From positions 57,029,789 to 57,093,788 of the forward strand of contig OX465584.1 in the NCBI GenBank assembly GCA_950022655.1: DNA of 64,000 nt, read 5' to 3'. The translations under genes were made by a program, and so were the position numbers. The stretch comes from Alentia gelatinosa (taxonomy: Eukaryota; Annelida; Polychaeta; Phyllodocida; Polynoidae). The notes under the pieces are model-generated. The model made no database searches. It saw nothing but the letters and a program-made list of their open reading frames with translations, and was not told where the DNA came from. This document shows positions 40,670 through 52,186 of this stretch, piece by piece (position 1 is the first letter of the stretch; every line of letters begins with the position of its first letter).

Positions 40670-41376
40670 ATTGTCTTTTTCTACCATTTGCCCATCCATT
40701 CCTGCCATTAATCAGTCTATTTGCTACCCATTCCATTATGATTGTTTATATGTTTACCTCGAAGTCCTATCGTGCAGTGCTTTTAAACCATCCCCAGATT
40801 TTTGTTATTACACATGTAGATAGACTAAAGGTCATATTGGGGGCCAAAACTCACTTAACATTATTCATTGACTCATTTACATGATATGATAACGTTCATG
40901 TCGATTTGACTCGTATTAGATGAGGATGACTGGTAAGCAATAAAACACAATTTTACGGCAGACCTATAACCAAGATCTTGTGAGCCATAGTTCAACGTTC
41001 TACCAATTTTGCCATGTTCTTTCCATGAAGCAATACACATCTTTTCTCTATTTTTAGAGGTCCTTACGTGAAAAAAGGCCTCTCGTTTCTATGAAGATTG
41101 GGCCCCTTCAACCGGCTTTACTGGTAAAATGAGTTGCTTCATGCAAGGACAATTAATGACAATTAGTGTTAGTATTACTAGTAACCTCGTTAACAAATTA
41201 GATAAGCACTCCGCCCACTCCACCTCAGACATACTCAGACTTATGTGAAATATACAGTCGGGAACAAGCTAACTGCTTCCTGTTTCGCGCACCCGATGCC
41301 CGTACACTGAATTTCATGCACATACATATGATATCCGAACATTACTTACATACAGTATAGGCATAAGTTTTGTGCA
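40670..41376. other. Unassigned spacer
   Basis: No repeat match or gene signal seen. Confidence 0.3.
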
Positions 41377-41396
41377 CGGGTATATAATAATCTATG

Positions 41397-41681
41397 TTAC
41401 TATATACCCGTGCCGTATATACTGTAAATACGCACCGTTTTGGCAAATGACGTAAAAATACTGTACGGACCACTGATCTGTACACTAAAATACGGACCAC
41501 CTTGCCATACACGTTTATTAAGAAATTGGTTGTTAAGCCAAATGAAATTGATTTTTTTTTAAATTTCGGGTATATAGTAAATATGCTCAAGGGACTCAGC
41601 ATAAATGCCTCGGTCCATACAAACCGTAAATTACCATTTCGTTCTGTGAATTGTACAGCATGGTCAGGACGTTCTAAATAA
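41397..41681 (+). mobile_element. Family L element, one head arm missing
   Basis: Tail TTACTATATACCCGTG ... CGGGTATATAGTAAA (41397-41581). The head keeps 'cggtccatacaaaccgtaaa' to 'gcatggtcaggacgttcta'. Confidence 0.75.
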
Positions 41682-41685
41682 TTAC

Positions 41686-41805
41686 TAAACACCTATGGCC
41701 GAACATGTATGAAATACTACCCGCTACTAGAGGTGTGGTATAAATAATGTTCACGCCCGCCGTTGCAGCGGGCCGTAGTGAATGGCAGTGGTTTTTGCGG
41801 AGCAG
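41686..41805 (-). mobile_element. Family E tail fragment
   Basis: 'cacctatggccgaacatgta', 'atactacccgctactagagg' and 'gcccgccgttgcagcgggc' are the inverse of the E tail. Confidence 0.6.
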
Positions 41806-41859
41806 AAAATTTGATAAAACGGCGTTTTACATGATAAGGGGGTGTATAGCAATTAGTAG

Positions 41860-42226
41860 AAACTGAACGAGATTTAGCCTTGTCAGTGTTTATGCCATGA
41901 CGGGCAGGTTGTGTATTACTACACGAGGCGTTAGCTGAGCGTAGTGAGGAACAGACCTGACCGGAGTGGTATAATGACTGACAAGGCTAACTAGAGTTCG
42001 GTTTCGTATTTATCCTACCCCGTCTCTACACTTTTGTATTACTAAAAGGTAAATATCGACTCAACAACCAACAGAACATTTTTCATAGTAGCTGACAACC
42101 TGGTCCCTGATTGGTCAAATTTTGTATTACTCTAGTGGCATAAAAGAACACTTTATGTCATAGCCTGCCACATAAAATTTACCTATGTTAAATCTATGGC
42201 GTTTTTTTTTATCAGGGGTAGGATAA
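41860..42226 (+). mobile_element. Family F element (F3)
   Basis: Head 'agccttgtcagtgtttatgc' ... 'actgacaaggctaac', apex 'acgaggcgttagctgagcgt'. Tail TTTATCCTACCCC ... AGGGGTAGGATAA. Confidence 0.85.
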
Positions 42227-42227
42227 T

Positions 42228-42315
42228 AAGAAAACATAGTTACTGAGTCCGTAGGGATGGCCGTTCTCGGACTTTGTATATATTGTATATCCACAACCTG
42301 CTGGTGAGCATACAT
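42228..42315 (+). mobile_element. Family E head fragment
   Basis: 'agaaaacatagttactgagt' and 'gggatggccgttctcgg' match one E head arm; the remainder is absent. Confidence 0.5.
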
Positions 42316-42603
42316 ACACAATATAACCATGATTCTTATCTGAGTGGCCGTATTCTCCGCATGGTTAACATGTTGTAAAACTCTGGGCCATAGTAGGGAG
42401 TATTGCGTAGGTCAACTACAAGGAGAATACAACCACACAGATCAAAATAATGGTAATGTTGTATTCATTACTCACCATTCGACTAATTATAAGACAAAAA
42501 TCTTGTTAATGATTAGAAACTCGACGTAAGCACCCTGCAGTGTCTATATAAGATGCCCGTGAGGTGGTAGAAAAAGCCGTATTCTACTTAGTAGCGATCT
42601 GCA

Positions 42604-42728
42604 GGTGACCGCTTACGCGGGGTTAAATCAAACATCTAATAGAGGGATAAATTTCCGTTCCGAGCAAAAGTGTCCGTTAACGCGGGGTGTCCGCTTACGC
42701 GGGGTGTCCGTTAGGCGGGGTTCTACTG
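42604..42728 (-). mobile_element. Family B MITE, truncated
   Basis: 'gaccgcttacgcggggt', the internal 'catctaatagaggga' and the end GGCGGGGTTCTACTG|TA. Confidence 0.8.
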
Positions 42729-43035
42729 TATAGCGATCCTTTGATCAGTATTCTTCTCATTTCATAACTTTTGGAAAAAAATAATCACCCCATAACTATG
42801 ATGATGTTCATTGAATAACTTTTTCTAGAGTTGAACAGTTGGAGCGTGGTATTCTATGGTATAATATATATTTTCATCATTTACTATAAGAAACCCCAAG
42901 CATTTGGCAATGGACTCCATCAATTAAAGATAATTCATGTTATACATGTCCTGTTCGAGTCACACTCACTCACTTATCTGTACTTGCTGTAAATACTAAT
43001 AAGTCAATTGGGAATTTGCTAGATGTGATAGAATT

Positions 43036-43327
43036 CAGAAACTGGCTTACTGTCTTCATACTTCAAAAGTACGCGGTGAAATTATTGATCAGATACATCC
43101 CAATACTGTAGGCAGAGGGATGTATCTGATCAATTATTTTACCAAGTATTTTGACATGCGAAGACAGACATCCAGTTGTCGTTTTATCATATAGCTAAAA
43201 ATTGAGAAAGTGTACCTAGTCATATGATCACATACCCATTACGTCACAGTGTGACGTACGGATATTTATATACCATGGGTAGCAGCGGGCTGTATAAATT
43301 GTATGTGAAACAGTCATAGGTATGTGT
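43036..43327 (+). mobile_element. E-like head/tail element
   Basis: The head has 'ttgatcagatacatccc' mirrored by 'gggatgtatctgatcaa'. Tail TTTTATCATATAGC ... CATAGGTATGTGTG with 'gggtagcagcgggctg'. M2 follows immediately. Confidence 0.6.
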
Positions 43328-43642
43328 GCACCCCTCTCATAAGATCTCACTCTCTCTAAGTGGTAATCTGTACATGGTTCTCACTGTGCTCTATGGGAGA
43401 CGAATTCTTAACGAACTAGGCTTAGAGCCTTGAGAATCCACTGGCACACAGTATTCCCGCTAGGTGGCATCATTGAGATTATAGGAATCTTTGGGTTGCA
43501 TTGATGTACGTCTTTAACACGGGAGGCAGGTCAGTGGATTCTTAATGCTCTAAGCCCAGTTCGTTAAGAATTCTTCTCCTATAGAGCATAGTGAGGGTAC
43601 AGAATACCACTTAGAGAGTGTGAGATCTTATGAGAGGGGTGC
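43328..43642 (+). mobile_element. Family M element (M2)
   Basis: GCACCCCTCTCATAAGATC ... GATCTTATGAGAGGGGTGC, arms ~95 bases. Centre holds CCGCTAGGTGGCATCA (CTCF-like). No ORF of interest. Confidence 0.85.
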
Positions 43643-44220
43643 ACCAACAATGTAGGAGTTGTTCTTTTGATAAAGCGTTTGCTTTGCTCACAATTTAATC
43701 TGCAATTAATAAATCTAGAGAACATAACACTGAAAGTACACCGCAGTGAGCTCCTGATGAACTTGTTGGATTTTCCATATGAATCAAGCAAACCCATTCT
43801 GTATGAAACTGTGAAAAAACATTGTATTTCACTCTTTTTGCATTCGAAAGGAATTAGTTTCGACAGACAATTTTTTGTTTGTTAAAGTTACCTTTATTGC
43901 TTCTTTCCTTTAAAAAAATGCATATTTTGACTTTGTTGTACATATCAAACAATCAATCTACCAAGCACGTGTCTCATATCAGTCCAAGTGTTCATTGTAG
44001 CAATAGCGGAGGCTTCAGGCTTCAATCCTGTCGGACTGGTATTCTAGCCGTAATCATATTCAGGTCCTTGTATTGCATTGCACTCATTGGGTCTGTGTTC
44101 GAGTAATTTCTATAATAGAGTGTACATTTGGTGGCATATCTCAAAGTGGTTTCATCAAATACATCCATACATCCCTAGGTGAGGAAAAAGAGGTTCAGAT
44201 TATGACCAGTATACAGACAG
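43643..44220. other. Unassigned spacer
   Basis: Mixed-composition DNA with no recognised repeat. The 72-75-residue frames show no domain. Confidence 0.3.
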
Positions 44221-44227
44221 TAAATAG

Positions 44228-44625
44228 ACAATAATCGATGGTTTCGTGGATAGGCGGCCATAAACCACGAGAGGTTGACGCGTAGTAATACACGAGCGCT
44301 AGCGAGTGTATTACGAGGTCAACTGCGAGTGGTTTACAGAGCCGCCTGTCCACAAAACCATCGTTTGTTGTATTTATTATCCATCTTTTCGAATAAATTT
44401 AACCCAACAATTGCCATATTGACGGGTATAACAACAGGAACTATTTCTTTGCTTTATAGCAAAAGGGACTATTTTTCCCGTTTACCATGGTTTTGAGGCC
44501 GTATACCACAGGTTTGATTCCGCATACCACAGTTATGGTATATGACAGGTTTTATACAATGGGTCGTGGTTTACTGAGTCCACATACATTTTCAATGGGG
44601 GCTTTGTATACGATGGATAATAAGA
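44228..44625 (+). mobile_element. Family K head/tail element, intact
   Basis: Head 'cgatggtttcgtggataggc' ... 'gcctgtccacaaaaccatcg', apex 'acacgagcgctagcgagtgt'. Tail TTTATTATCCATC ... ACGATGGATAATAA. Confidence 0.85.
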
Positions 44626-44931
44626 CATAATTGTCAATACTTAAAGATCATCAGGTGGCGCCACCGTGTATTGTAGGATATGCCTTTAATGTGAATATCT
44701 GGGGAGGTAGGGAATCACTAAATACAAACACGGTAAAGTTGATTTCCGTCCAAATGCCAGTCCCCTAATGCCTCATCCTCTATAATTCAATAAACAAACC
44801 CACCATCATTAAGAGCATGGAATCCGGGTTTCCATTCCCAACAGGGATGAAGCCATTTAGACAAATCCATCCATCTCGCTCCCTTGACCTTGTCAGTTCA
44901 AATCTGAATGTGGATCTATTACTCGGATGGC

Positions 44932-45447
44932 CATTTCTGTTCATTAGTTCTATGTGGTGTCCTTGTCCCGGAGGGGTTGTATATAAGAGGCGGGAGTCGC
45001 CACCAGCTGAACCCCTACACAGGTGACTCTGACCCAGCGTTTACATTACCAGGCGTTTACACTAGACAATTCTGGCCGGCGATTCTGGCATTTTGCACTT
45101 CCTGACGACTTTCAGCATTAAAATGATAGAAATCGTCTAATGTAAACACCAAGTGTGTGGCGACTGAAGATCGTCTGATTATGTCTGATTACGCAATTTG
45201 GCACCACTTGGCGGCTACTGGTCACGCTCTGATGCTAGCGACTATTTTAAGCCCTCTAGATAGGCGACGATTTTGGAAAAATTCAAGAGCCGTCAGTGTA
45301 AATGCTCAGTTATATGCTGAGGTCGACATTGCCACCGCCTGGCGACTATTGGCTGACGATCTACAGTCACAATGTATTTAGTCGTCTAGTGTAAATGCCG
45401 GGTATCCCGACGTTTACATTACCCAGCGTTTACACTAGACGATTCTG
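44932..45447 (+). mobile_element. Family N composite repeat, copy 2
   Basis: The left part keeps the unoccupied B target (TA at 44951-44952). The MITE part runs from 'caggcgtttacactagac' to 'gtctagtgtaaatgccggg' (45402). A partial second left end follows to 45447, where M3 begins. Confidence 0.8.
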
Positions 45448-45760
45448 GCACCCCTCTCATAAGATCTCACACTCTCTAAGTTATAATCTGTACAAGGTTC
45501 TCACTGTGCTCTATGGGAAAAGAATTCTTAACGAACTAGGCTTGGAGCCTTGAGAATCGACTGGCACACATTATTCCCGCTAGGTGGCATCATTGAGGTT
45601 ATAGGAATCTTTGTTTGCATTGATGTACGTCTTTAGCACGGGAGGCAGGGCAGTGGATTCTCAAGGCTCTAAGCCTAGTTCGTTAAGAATCCTTCTCCAT
45701 AGAGCGTAGTGAGAGTACAGAATACGACTTAGAGAGTGTGAGATCTTATGAGAGGGGTGC
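45448..45760 (+). mobile_element. Family M element (M3)
   Basis: GCACCCCTCTCATAAGATC ... GATCTTATGAGAGGGGTGC, inserted in N. Contains CCGCTAGGTGGCATCA. Confidence 0.85.
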
Positions 45761-45984
45761 CGAGTTGGCCAAACAACGTATCCTTTAGCATTGGAGGGTG
45801 TGTGAGGTAAATTCATTTATAATAGCTGTTCCGATAGGAAGTTCAGGAAATGCATCATGTGATATTCCAGCTCCAACTAGCTGGTTTAAACACGCAATTG
45901 TCCCAGTAATACCTAAGATATGCTAAAGTTAACAATTATCATCTCTGAAGTTTAGACAGACGAGACTAGTTAATACAATACATG

Positions 45985-46392
45985 AGTTTGTCTCGATGAC
46001 AATTTATGTCTTCTAGGAACTCGGCGTAAATGCCTCGGTCCGTACAAACCGTAAATTATCGGCTCATTGTGTAGCTTGTACTATCAAGAGACGTCACGAG
46101 TTTGAGTCTGAGTTTATCTATGCCACGCATTTTTTTGGCTCCATAATTTCACGAGTCGAAGACGAGTGACATTACGGAGCCAACAAAATGAGTGGCAGAA
46201 ATAAACTCAAACTCAAACGAATGGCGTCTAGATTTTATCCTACCCCGTTTCCATATCTTTTCAGTGTCAGAAATTAGTGGCATAAATAACACTTTATGTC
46301 ACACCCGTGAAATAAACAAATCCCATGTTAAGCCTATGGCGTTTTTTTTATTAGGGGTAGGATAAAGCATGGTCAGGTCGTTCATATAATGT
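45985..46392 (+). mobile_element. Family L head, split by F4
   Basis: 'ggaactcggcgtaaatgcct' and 'gtccgtacaaaccgtaaatt' to 'cttgtac' (46081), resuming at 'agcatggtcaggtcgttc' (46366). The join restores the L sequence at 59.29 kb exactly. Confidence 0.8.
46082..46365 (+). mobile_element. Family F element (F4), inserted without target duplication
   Basis: TATCAAGAG ... GGGGTAGGATAA. Head apex 'cacgagtcgaagacgagtga'. No base of L is duplicated or lost if the ends are TATC and GATAA. Confidence 0.85.
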
Positions 46393-46640
46393 ATTTCCTT
46401 ATATGTTGTATTCTGTTATTACGTTATTTGCACCTATGTGCTAATCAAAATTGACACAGTGATACCAAATATCCCGTGGTTCTAATGAAACTGTATATTA
46501 TACAATCCAAGCTGTGATATGGGCAAGTGGTAGACCGCGACAATTTCTGTATGCGAACTTCCTGTAATAAAAAAAAATATAAAAAAAAAGTTCAATATAA
46601 AAAATACTGATCAAGAGACCCACATAACAAGAAATAATGA
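46393..46640. other. Spacer with A-rich run
   Basis: 'aataaaaaaaaatataaaaa' near 46566 could be a retroposon tail on the plus strand. Nothing else recognised. Confidence 0.3.
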
Positions 46641-47235
46641 AGGTGAACAAGTTTTTGACTTCCTGAATTTGTTACTTTTAGGAGTCACACAGGGAAATGA
46701 CTTTGGTAGTTACAGGTACATGTGGAGTAACTGGAAGCTGGAGTAATAGCCTTGGGGCACCTGGAGGACGCAGTGCATGGTAGTGATTACAGCCCTGGAG
46801 GAACTGTCGGGCAGGCAAAGGTGCAGTGATGGCGGGCTTCACGGTACTGCCTGCCCGTCTGCAGATGTCAAAAATATATAGGTTAAATACAACTGCAGGT
46901 GGCGATGTATATATCCCTACTCCGTGACCATCTCCTAAATCCCACGGCTTATACTTCTGGTGTACGTACTGGATGGGATTTAGGTATCCACGTCCCAGTC
47001 GTCGACTGGGCCACGCAGGAGGGTCAGAGGGTACAAGTTTACCCTTTGCCTTGTGCCGTAGATCTTTCCTGCTCGCTCCGCCTGTTGCCTTTGTTTCCCA
47101 TACAGGAGTTTCTGATTACCCGCCCATGAGGTTGCCGGGAGGAAATCCTCAGAAATAGCTCTGTGTTGTTGGGGATAATCCGTGTGGAGTGGGTTATGGT
47201 AATCCATCCCCTGTCCGATGGTATAGGGCATATAG
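46641..47235. other. Single-copy region of mixed composition
   Basis: Not similar to any family here. Contains CCTTTGTTTCC (SOX-like) at about 47086 and 'gggcaggcaaag'/'tgcctgcccg' as an inverted pair at 46809/46849. ORFs on both strands lack domains. Could be regulatory or an old unrecognised element. Confidence 0.3.
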
Positions 47236-47683
47236 TAGACTTGCTAAAGTCTTTGATTATGTACATTCATTAAATGATTAAACACAATCAGGATAAAGTT
47301 CATTTAAGTATGTATCCTTCTCTGACTTGCCCATGAATCAAAGACTTGTCCACTATGAACCAGATCTCCTGTTTATGGCCCTGTAACCATATACTTCCTC
47401 CTACCCCCCCCCCCCCCCCTCCCCTCCTCCAGTTCCCTGGCCACCTTTGTTGTCATAGCAAAAAAATGTCGCCTGTACCTGACCGTGACCTGATCAAGAT
47501 CAAAGTGAGAGGGTATCAATCTCCCAGCAGATATACTGACCAGTAGCCAGGATATCTGTATGGAGAGTGTTGGGAATACTGGTACTAAACAGCGCCGGAA
47601 ATCCAACATCATTACCGATTGTACCAGTGCCTGTATCCCAGCGAGGAGGGTAGCCATAGGATGCAGGGACTGGAGCCGGTCTA
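47236..47683 (-). mobile_element. Family R element
   Basis: TAGACTTGCTAAAGTC ... GACTGGAGCCGGTCTA, with a 14-base C run near 47405. The plus and minus frames across it are not genes. Confidence 0.85.
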
Positions 47684-47701
47684 GGCACATAGCCATTGCG
47701 T

Positions 47702-47915
47702 TATGGAAGCGGCCATCTTGCCCCCCGACGCCACCTAAAACACCAGGTGGCGGGACCAATTATCGATGGAATTTATCAAGGATATTTATTGGGGGCTTGC
47801 CATGGGGGAATTTTAGCCTTGTCTCAATATTATCTCTAGATTATAACAACTGATAACAAAGGTTGCCCCCCGACTACAGTGGCGCTATCTTACAATTTCC
47901 TGGCGAATGATGGCA
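47702..47915 (+). repeat. Repeat AD (second copy of 26285-26482)
   Basis: 'ggccatcttgccccccgac', CACCAGGTGGCGGGACC, 'ttagccttgtctc' and 'gccccccgactacagtggc'. The ORF that starts at 47879 begins inside this repeat. Confidence 0.5.
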
Positions 47916-48231
47916 GAACTAGCAACCACTCAGTGCCATATATGCCACTGGCGGTCGCAGGTGGAACCACTGGGATACCGGGGTATTACGTAGGCTGGGG
48001 GTCGACGCGAAATGGGGTTATTTATGATGACATGCATCGCCACCTGGTCAAATGTCAGACAGAATGGGGTGACAGAACAAATGTAAAAATATCATCGGAG
48101 CTAAGGGCGAACGGCGGGGAATATGAAACATTTTATGAAGGATGTTCTTCATTGTACCCTCTCACTGACCAAAGGGCATAGCCACTGCTAGAGCAAGGGT
48201 GCATCCTTTATTCCTATCAACGACTATAGAG

Positions 48232-48425
48232 ACAATAAACGATGGTTTGGTGGATAGGCGACGGTAAACCACGAGTGGTTGACGCGTAGTAATACACAAT
48301 TATGTAGGAGTGTATTATGACAACATGGAGTGGTGTACAGAGCCGCCTGTCCACATAACCATCGTTTGCTGCATCTATTATCCATGTTTTCGAATAGATT
48401 AAACCGAATGGATTAAACCTAATCA
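48232..48425 (+). mobile_element. Family K element, tail truncated
   Basis: 'aaacgatggtttggtggata' ... 'cctgtccacataaccatcgt', then 'ctattatccatgttttcg'. Confidence 0.75.
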
Positions 48426-48465
48426 TTCAGCGAAGACAACTCATGCCATACAGACAACCATATAC

Positions 48466-48762
48466 AATAGAGGAAACCCATGAAAGTTTAGGGTCTGAGC
48501 TCGTATCCCATCGAGTTTGAATCACGTAGTAATTCACAAGGCGAAGCCGCTTGAATTGCTATGTGATTCAAATGAGATGGGATCGAGCTCTGACCCTAAA
48601 CTTGAATGGGTTTCTGAATTTATCTCACCCTTAATATTGACTAATGGGCTAACATTTCTGACATCATCCCCCATTGGATATATTTCCTAAATATCTAATG
48701 GGTGTTAGATACGAGTTTCCAATGTTAAGTCTATGGAGAAAAAATATCTGGGGTGAGATAAA
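48466..48762 (+). mobile_element. Family D element, intact
   Basis: 'aatagaggaaacccatgaaa' head with apex 'aaggcgaagccgcttgaatt'. Tail TTTATCTCACCC ... GGGGTGAGATAA. Confidence 0.9.
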
Positions 48763-49093
48763 ATTGCATAATGTCATATACTGAAAGCTACATACACTAC
48801 CACTATATATGTGATAGGGAGGCAGTTGGGAAAGCACCTGGCTAGGGACTTGATGCTACACGGAAGGTGCTACTGTGTAGTGCCACTCCACTGCTACCAC
48901 CTGGTGAGGAAATCGTCAACTAAGTGGCGTACGGGGATGGGGGCTTATCAATCGTTTGTGCATCACGATAGAGATAAACAACCGATTTATTTGGAGTCTT
49001 TTGCTGCCAACGCTTGCTAGTATGAGCAGTATACTTATTGTTGTCACCACATAACCACTATAAATCACAATCATGTACCTATTTATTGGTCTT

Positions 49094-49368
49094 TATCTCG
49101 CCCCTTGTATTTTTTTCTCCATAGACATTGGAAACTCATATCAAACGCTCATAAGATATTTAGGAAATAAATATCCAATGGGGGATTATGTCACAAATGA
49201 TATCCATTATGTCACAAATGTTATCCCATTAGTCAATGTATACCAAAAGGGTGGGATAAATTCAGAAACCCATTCAAGTTTAGGGACAGAGCTCGATCCC
49301 ATTTCATTTGATGGGATTTGATGGGATTCGAGCTCTGACTGTAAACTCTCATAGGGTTCCTCTATAAT
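49094..49368 (-). mobile_element. Family D element, head apex deleted
   Basis: Tail 'ctttatctcgccccttg' ... 'gggtgggataaa'. The two head arms are joined directly at 'catttgatgggatttgatgg' without the apex, consistent with hairpin deletion. Confidence 0.75.
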
Positions 49369-49763
49369 ATGTCCATTCATGTAAACTGATATCTAACTAC
49401 ATTATGTTACATTGAGGTGAAAATATCTATTTCACCTTATGTTGCAGTTAGGTGAAACTTGTGTGTCATAGTTAAATGAAACTATTTAGCATACAATAAT
49501 TAAATGTCCGCACTCCAATATATAATACTACCACTTATTACCAAGGGTCGACAATTAACTAAACTTACTTACCAATGTGTGACTGGTAATTCAACTCTCA
49601 AATGTTGCATTTGATCATTCATTACCATGCTTTACATCTCATTTGTATCAAAAACTACAATAAGTGCTAATAACTTTAGAAGAACGGTTTAAACCAACCC
49701 GACTGTATCATTTACAAAAAAGGCCCGAGTGAAAGAACGGCGAATCTGCCGAACCCGGTGTAA
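49369..49763. other. Unassigned A/T-rich spacer
   Basis: Short tandem-like 'aggtgaaa..t' repeats near 49410-49470. No other feature. Confidence 0.3.
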
Positions 49764-50045
49764 GGCCCAGCGTCCACCTACTACGATTCCGCTCCGATAC
49801 GGTCTACGATGCACCTCCCGATAGAAAATCAAAATCGCGTCGGAGGGGTCTCTAATATCGGGGCAGTTGACAACGTTTCTGTGAATAGACACCGATAAAA
49901 ACCCTATACAATGCGTGGTGGATTGGCATGTCTAGACATATGTCTACGATTTTGCACCTTCCCGATATGTCCCCGATATTTGCTTTTTGTATGGGTGCCA
50001 TATCGGGGGGTCTAAATTTATATCGTAGTAGGTGGACGCCAGACC
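49764..50045 (+). mobile_element. Family A MITE
   Basis: TAA|GGCCCAGCGTCCACC ... GGTGGACGCCAGACC|TAA. Clear 3-bp duplication. Confidence 0.9.
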
Positions 50046-50409
50046 TAAATGTATAAATTGAATTCATTCCCTGAATAAACACTGTGAGAAAAAAGTTACA
50101 GCATTTCTGGATTCTCAGGAACAAAGGTTGTGTGGACTGAAGAATAATCGGGAGAGACAAACAATTGGAATGTATCTCCCATACAAGTCATGAAAAATTC
50201 TTGGAGATCTATTGTTTGTCCAAGTTATTCCGAAATCTGCATTTTATTCGGCCATAGCGAAGGTTCATTGAATACATAGCTATGGGGAAATATTCGAGAA
50301 CAATTCTAAGAAACAAGCCCTGACAATTAGGGCAAGTTGTTATCATTGCCAGCGGCTCCGATTCTCATGGGATAGGAAACTTACATGGTCTAATGTATTT
50401 CATATTAAT

Positions 50410-50461
50410 TTATTCGATTAATTCAATGAATGCTCACAATCAAAGACTTGAGCAAGTCTTC
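50410..50461 (+). mobile_element. Family R right-end fragment
   Basis: 'aatgaatgctcacaatcaaa' and GACTTGAGCAAGTCT. Only the last ~50 bases survive. Confidence 0.6.
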
Positions 50462-50507
50462 CCAATCCAGTATATAACCAGATGATGTACCTCGCTAAAT
50501 ACGTTTC

Positions 50508-50635
50508 ATTTGACCGATTTCCCGTCACCGATCTACAGTCAGGAACCACTGATGGACTTTTGGCACTGCTGACCCAAAATTGGTCATTGAGTGAAAACGA
50601 CTACCCTCACCGCTTTTTCGAGACCGACGCACGGT
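50508..50635 (+). mobile_element. Family O fragment
   Basis: 'tgaccgatttcccgtcaccg' to 'gagaccgacgcacgg' matches 14112-14330. Cut by the J element that follows. Confidence 0.65.
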
Positions 50636-50920
50636 ATGTTGTATGCTCCGGGTTGCAAAAGCCGGCGCATACGGAAAAATAGTGCATACGAAAAATAGTG
50701 CGCACCCATATTAATTAATATCAGTATGCCAATTGTCAGGAAAAGGTGGGTAATAAATACAACATAAACTGGTTTCAGATAAAAGCAGTCGTATGCTCTT
50801 CGGAGTTGCCTCTGCGCAATATCCTTGCATACGCTCGGATATTACTGCGCATCAACTCCTCGGAGCATACGGCCGCTTGTATCTGAAACCAGTCAATATT
50901 GTGTATTTATTATACATACA
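50636..50920 (-). mobile_element. Family J head/tail element
   Basis: Tail end AAAGGTGGGTAATAAATAC, head 'ctggtttcagataaaagcag' ... 'gcttgtatctgaaaccag', then TTTATTATAC. Confidence 0.75.
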
Positions 50921-51060
50921 TTCATCCCTCCTCGGTTAGCTAGCTTAGGAGCATATCATTTACAATCATACTAGGTAATATCAAGCTCTCTATTGTATAA
51001 TGGCAGAAGAACACATTTCAAGACTGTTCACATGTTAAGTTGTGTTCAACGGTGGTTAAT

Positions 51061-51353
51061 TAGAAGGAAACCCACAAGATGAAAATAGCTTGGTCCGTAC
51101 TCCACCGAGTTTGACTGCAGAGTAATTCACGAAGCGAAGCTGATTGAATTACTCTGTGGTCAAACTCGGTGGAGTGTGGACCAAGTTATTTTCATCGAGT
51201 GGGTTTCTGATTTTATCTCACTCCGTATAACATTATTTATTGATGAAATGAATCACCAAATTAGCCATTGAGTATTGGGTACACGAACCTCACGGCCGTG
51301 GAGTACGAGTTCCTAACGTTAAGCCTATGGAGAAAAATACCGGGGTGAGATAA
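51061..51353 (+). mobile_element. Family I head/tail element, intact
   Basis: Head 'gtactccaccgagtttgac' ... 'gtcaaactcggtggagtgtg', apex 'cacgaagcgaagctgattga'. Tail TTTATCTCACTCCG ... CCGGGGTGAGATAA. Confidence 0.85.
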
Positions 51354-51905
51354 TGTCGTGAATGGCATTGTGGTTTCAAGTTCTAACGTGAAAAGTCCAC
51401 AGCGCCGTCCTGGAAGTATTCACAGTAGTCAACCTCTGCACCTGCCCCGCGCGTTTTTTTAATTTATCAATAAATCAAGTCGCGATAATCAAGTTGTCCG
51501 CAACGTGCGCAAATTAGAATGACACTGGTTACATAGACCACATCAGTCAATGTTTATTCACGTACATATACATATTTCATTATCGGCGAACAATAATTAT
51601 TCATACAAACTTCCACCTGACTATGACGTCAAAAATGGAGGCAAAGCAGACGACTTTTGTATGGAGAAAGTTTGAAAAGGTTTGGAAGCGGTGCTTGTTG
51701 GAGCCGAATGCATTGCCATGGCATCACCTGCCTTTGCTATAAAACATGCCCGATGCTTCTACAAAAGGCCAACCCCCGAAACTCCCACCTTACCCTCTTC
51801 TGATCCCCAACATTACTGATAGAGGCTGAGATCAATCATCACAAACAAGAGGCAGCCCCCTGTCCTCTGCCACCGCCTCCGCCACCACCACTCCGCTACC
51901 CACAG
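51354..51905. other. Unassigned spacer
   Basis: No repeat ends recognised. Moderately C-rich toward 51850-51905. Confidence 0.3.
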
Positions 51906-51966
51906 CCTAGACTGGCTCCAGTCCCTGCATCCTGTGGCTACCCTCCTCGCTGAGATACTGCAGCCT

Positions 51967-52186
51967 GGGGCCCGTTTCAGAATCCAGGATCGTACATGTA
52001 GACCATTTTCTGTACGCCATAGAGACCCAGGGACGATGAGGGTCAATTTCATACAACACTTATGGACGACCTTATGGACGGCCAATATTGTTTTAGACAA
52101 CAGACTTAAATATTATGAGACAATAACCCTTGTACGAGGTTCAGAAAAGGTTCTTCATGTATGATCCTAGATTATGAAACAACCCC
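51967..52186 (+). mobile_element. Family S MITE inside the R minisatellite
   Basis: GGGGCCCGTTTCAGAATCC and the inverse of GATTATGAAACAACCCC. The interior ('cagggacgatgagggtcaa', 'acacttatggacg') recurs at 57.54-58.03 kb. Confidence 0.8.

Noticed and set aside
47879..48181. 100-residue plus frame with balanced composition
   Set aside because: It begins with GTG inside repeat AD (shared with 26.3 kb). No ATG lies near the start and no domain is recognised.
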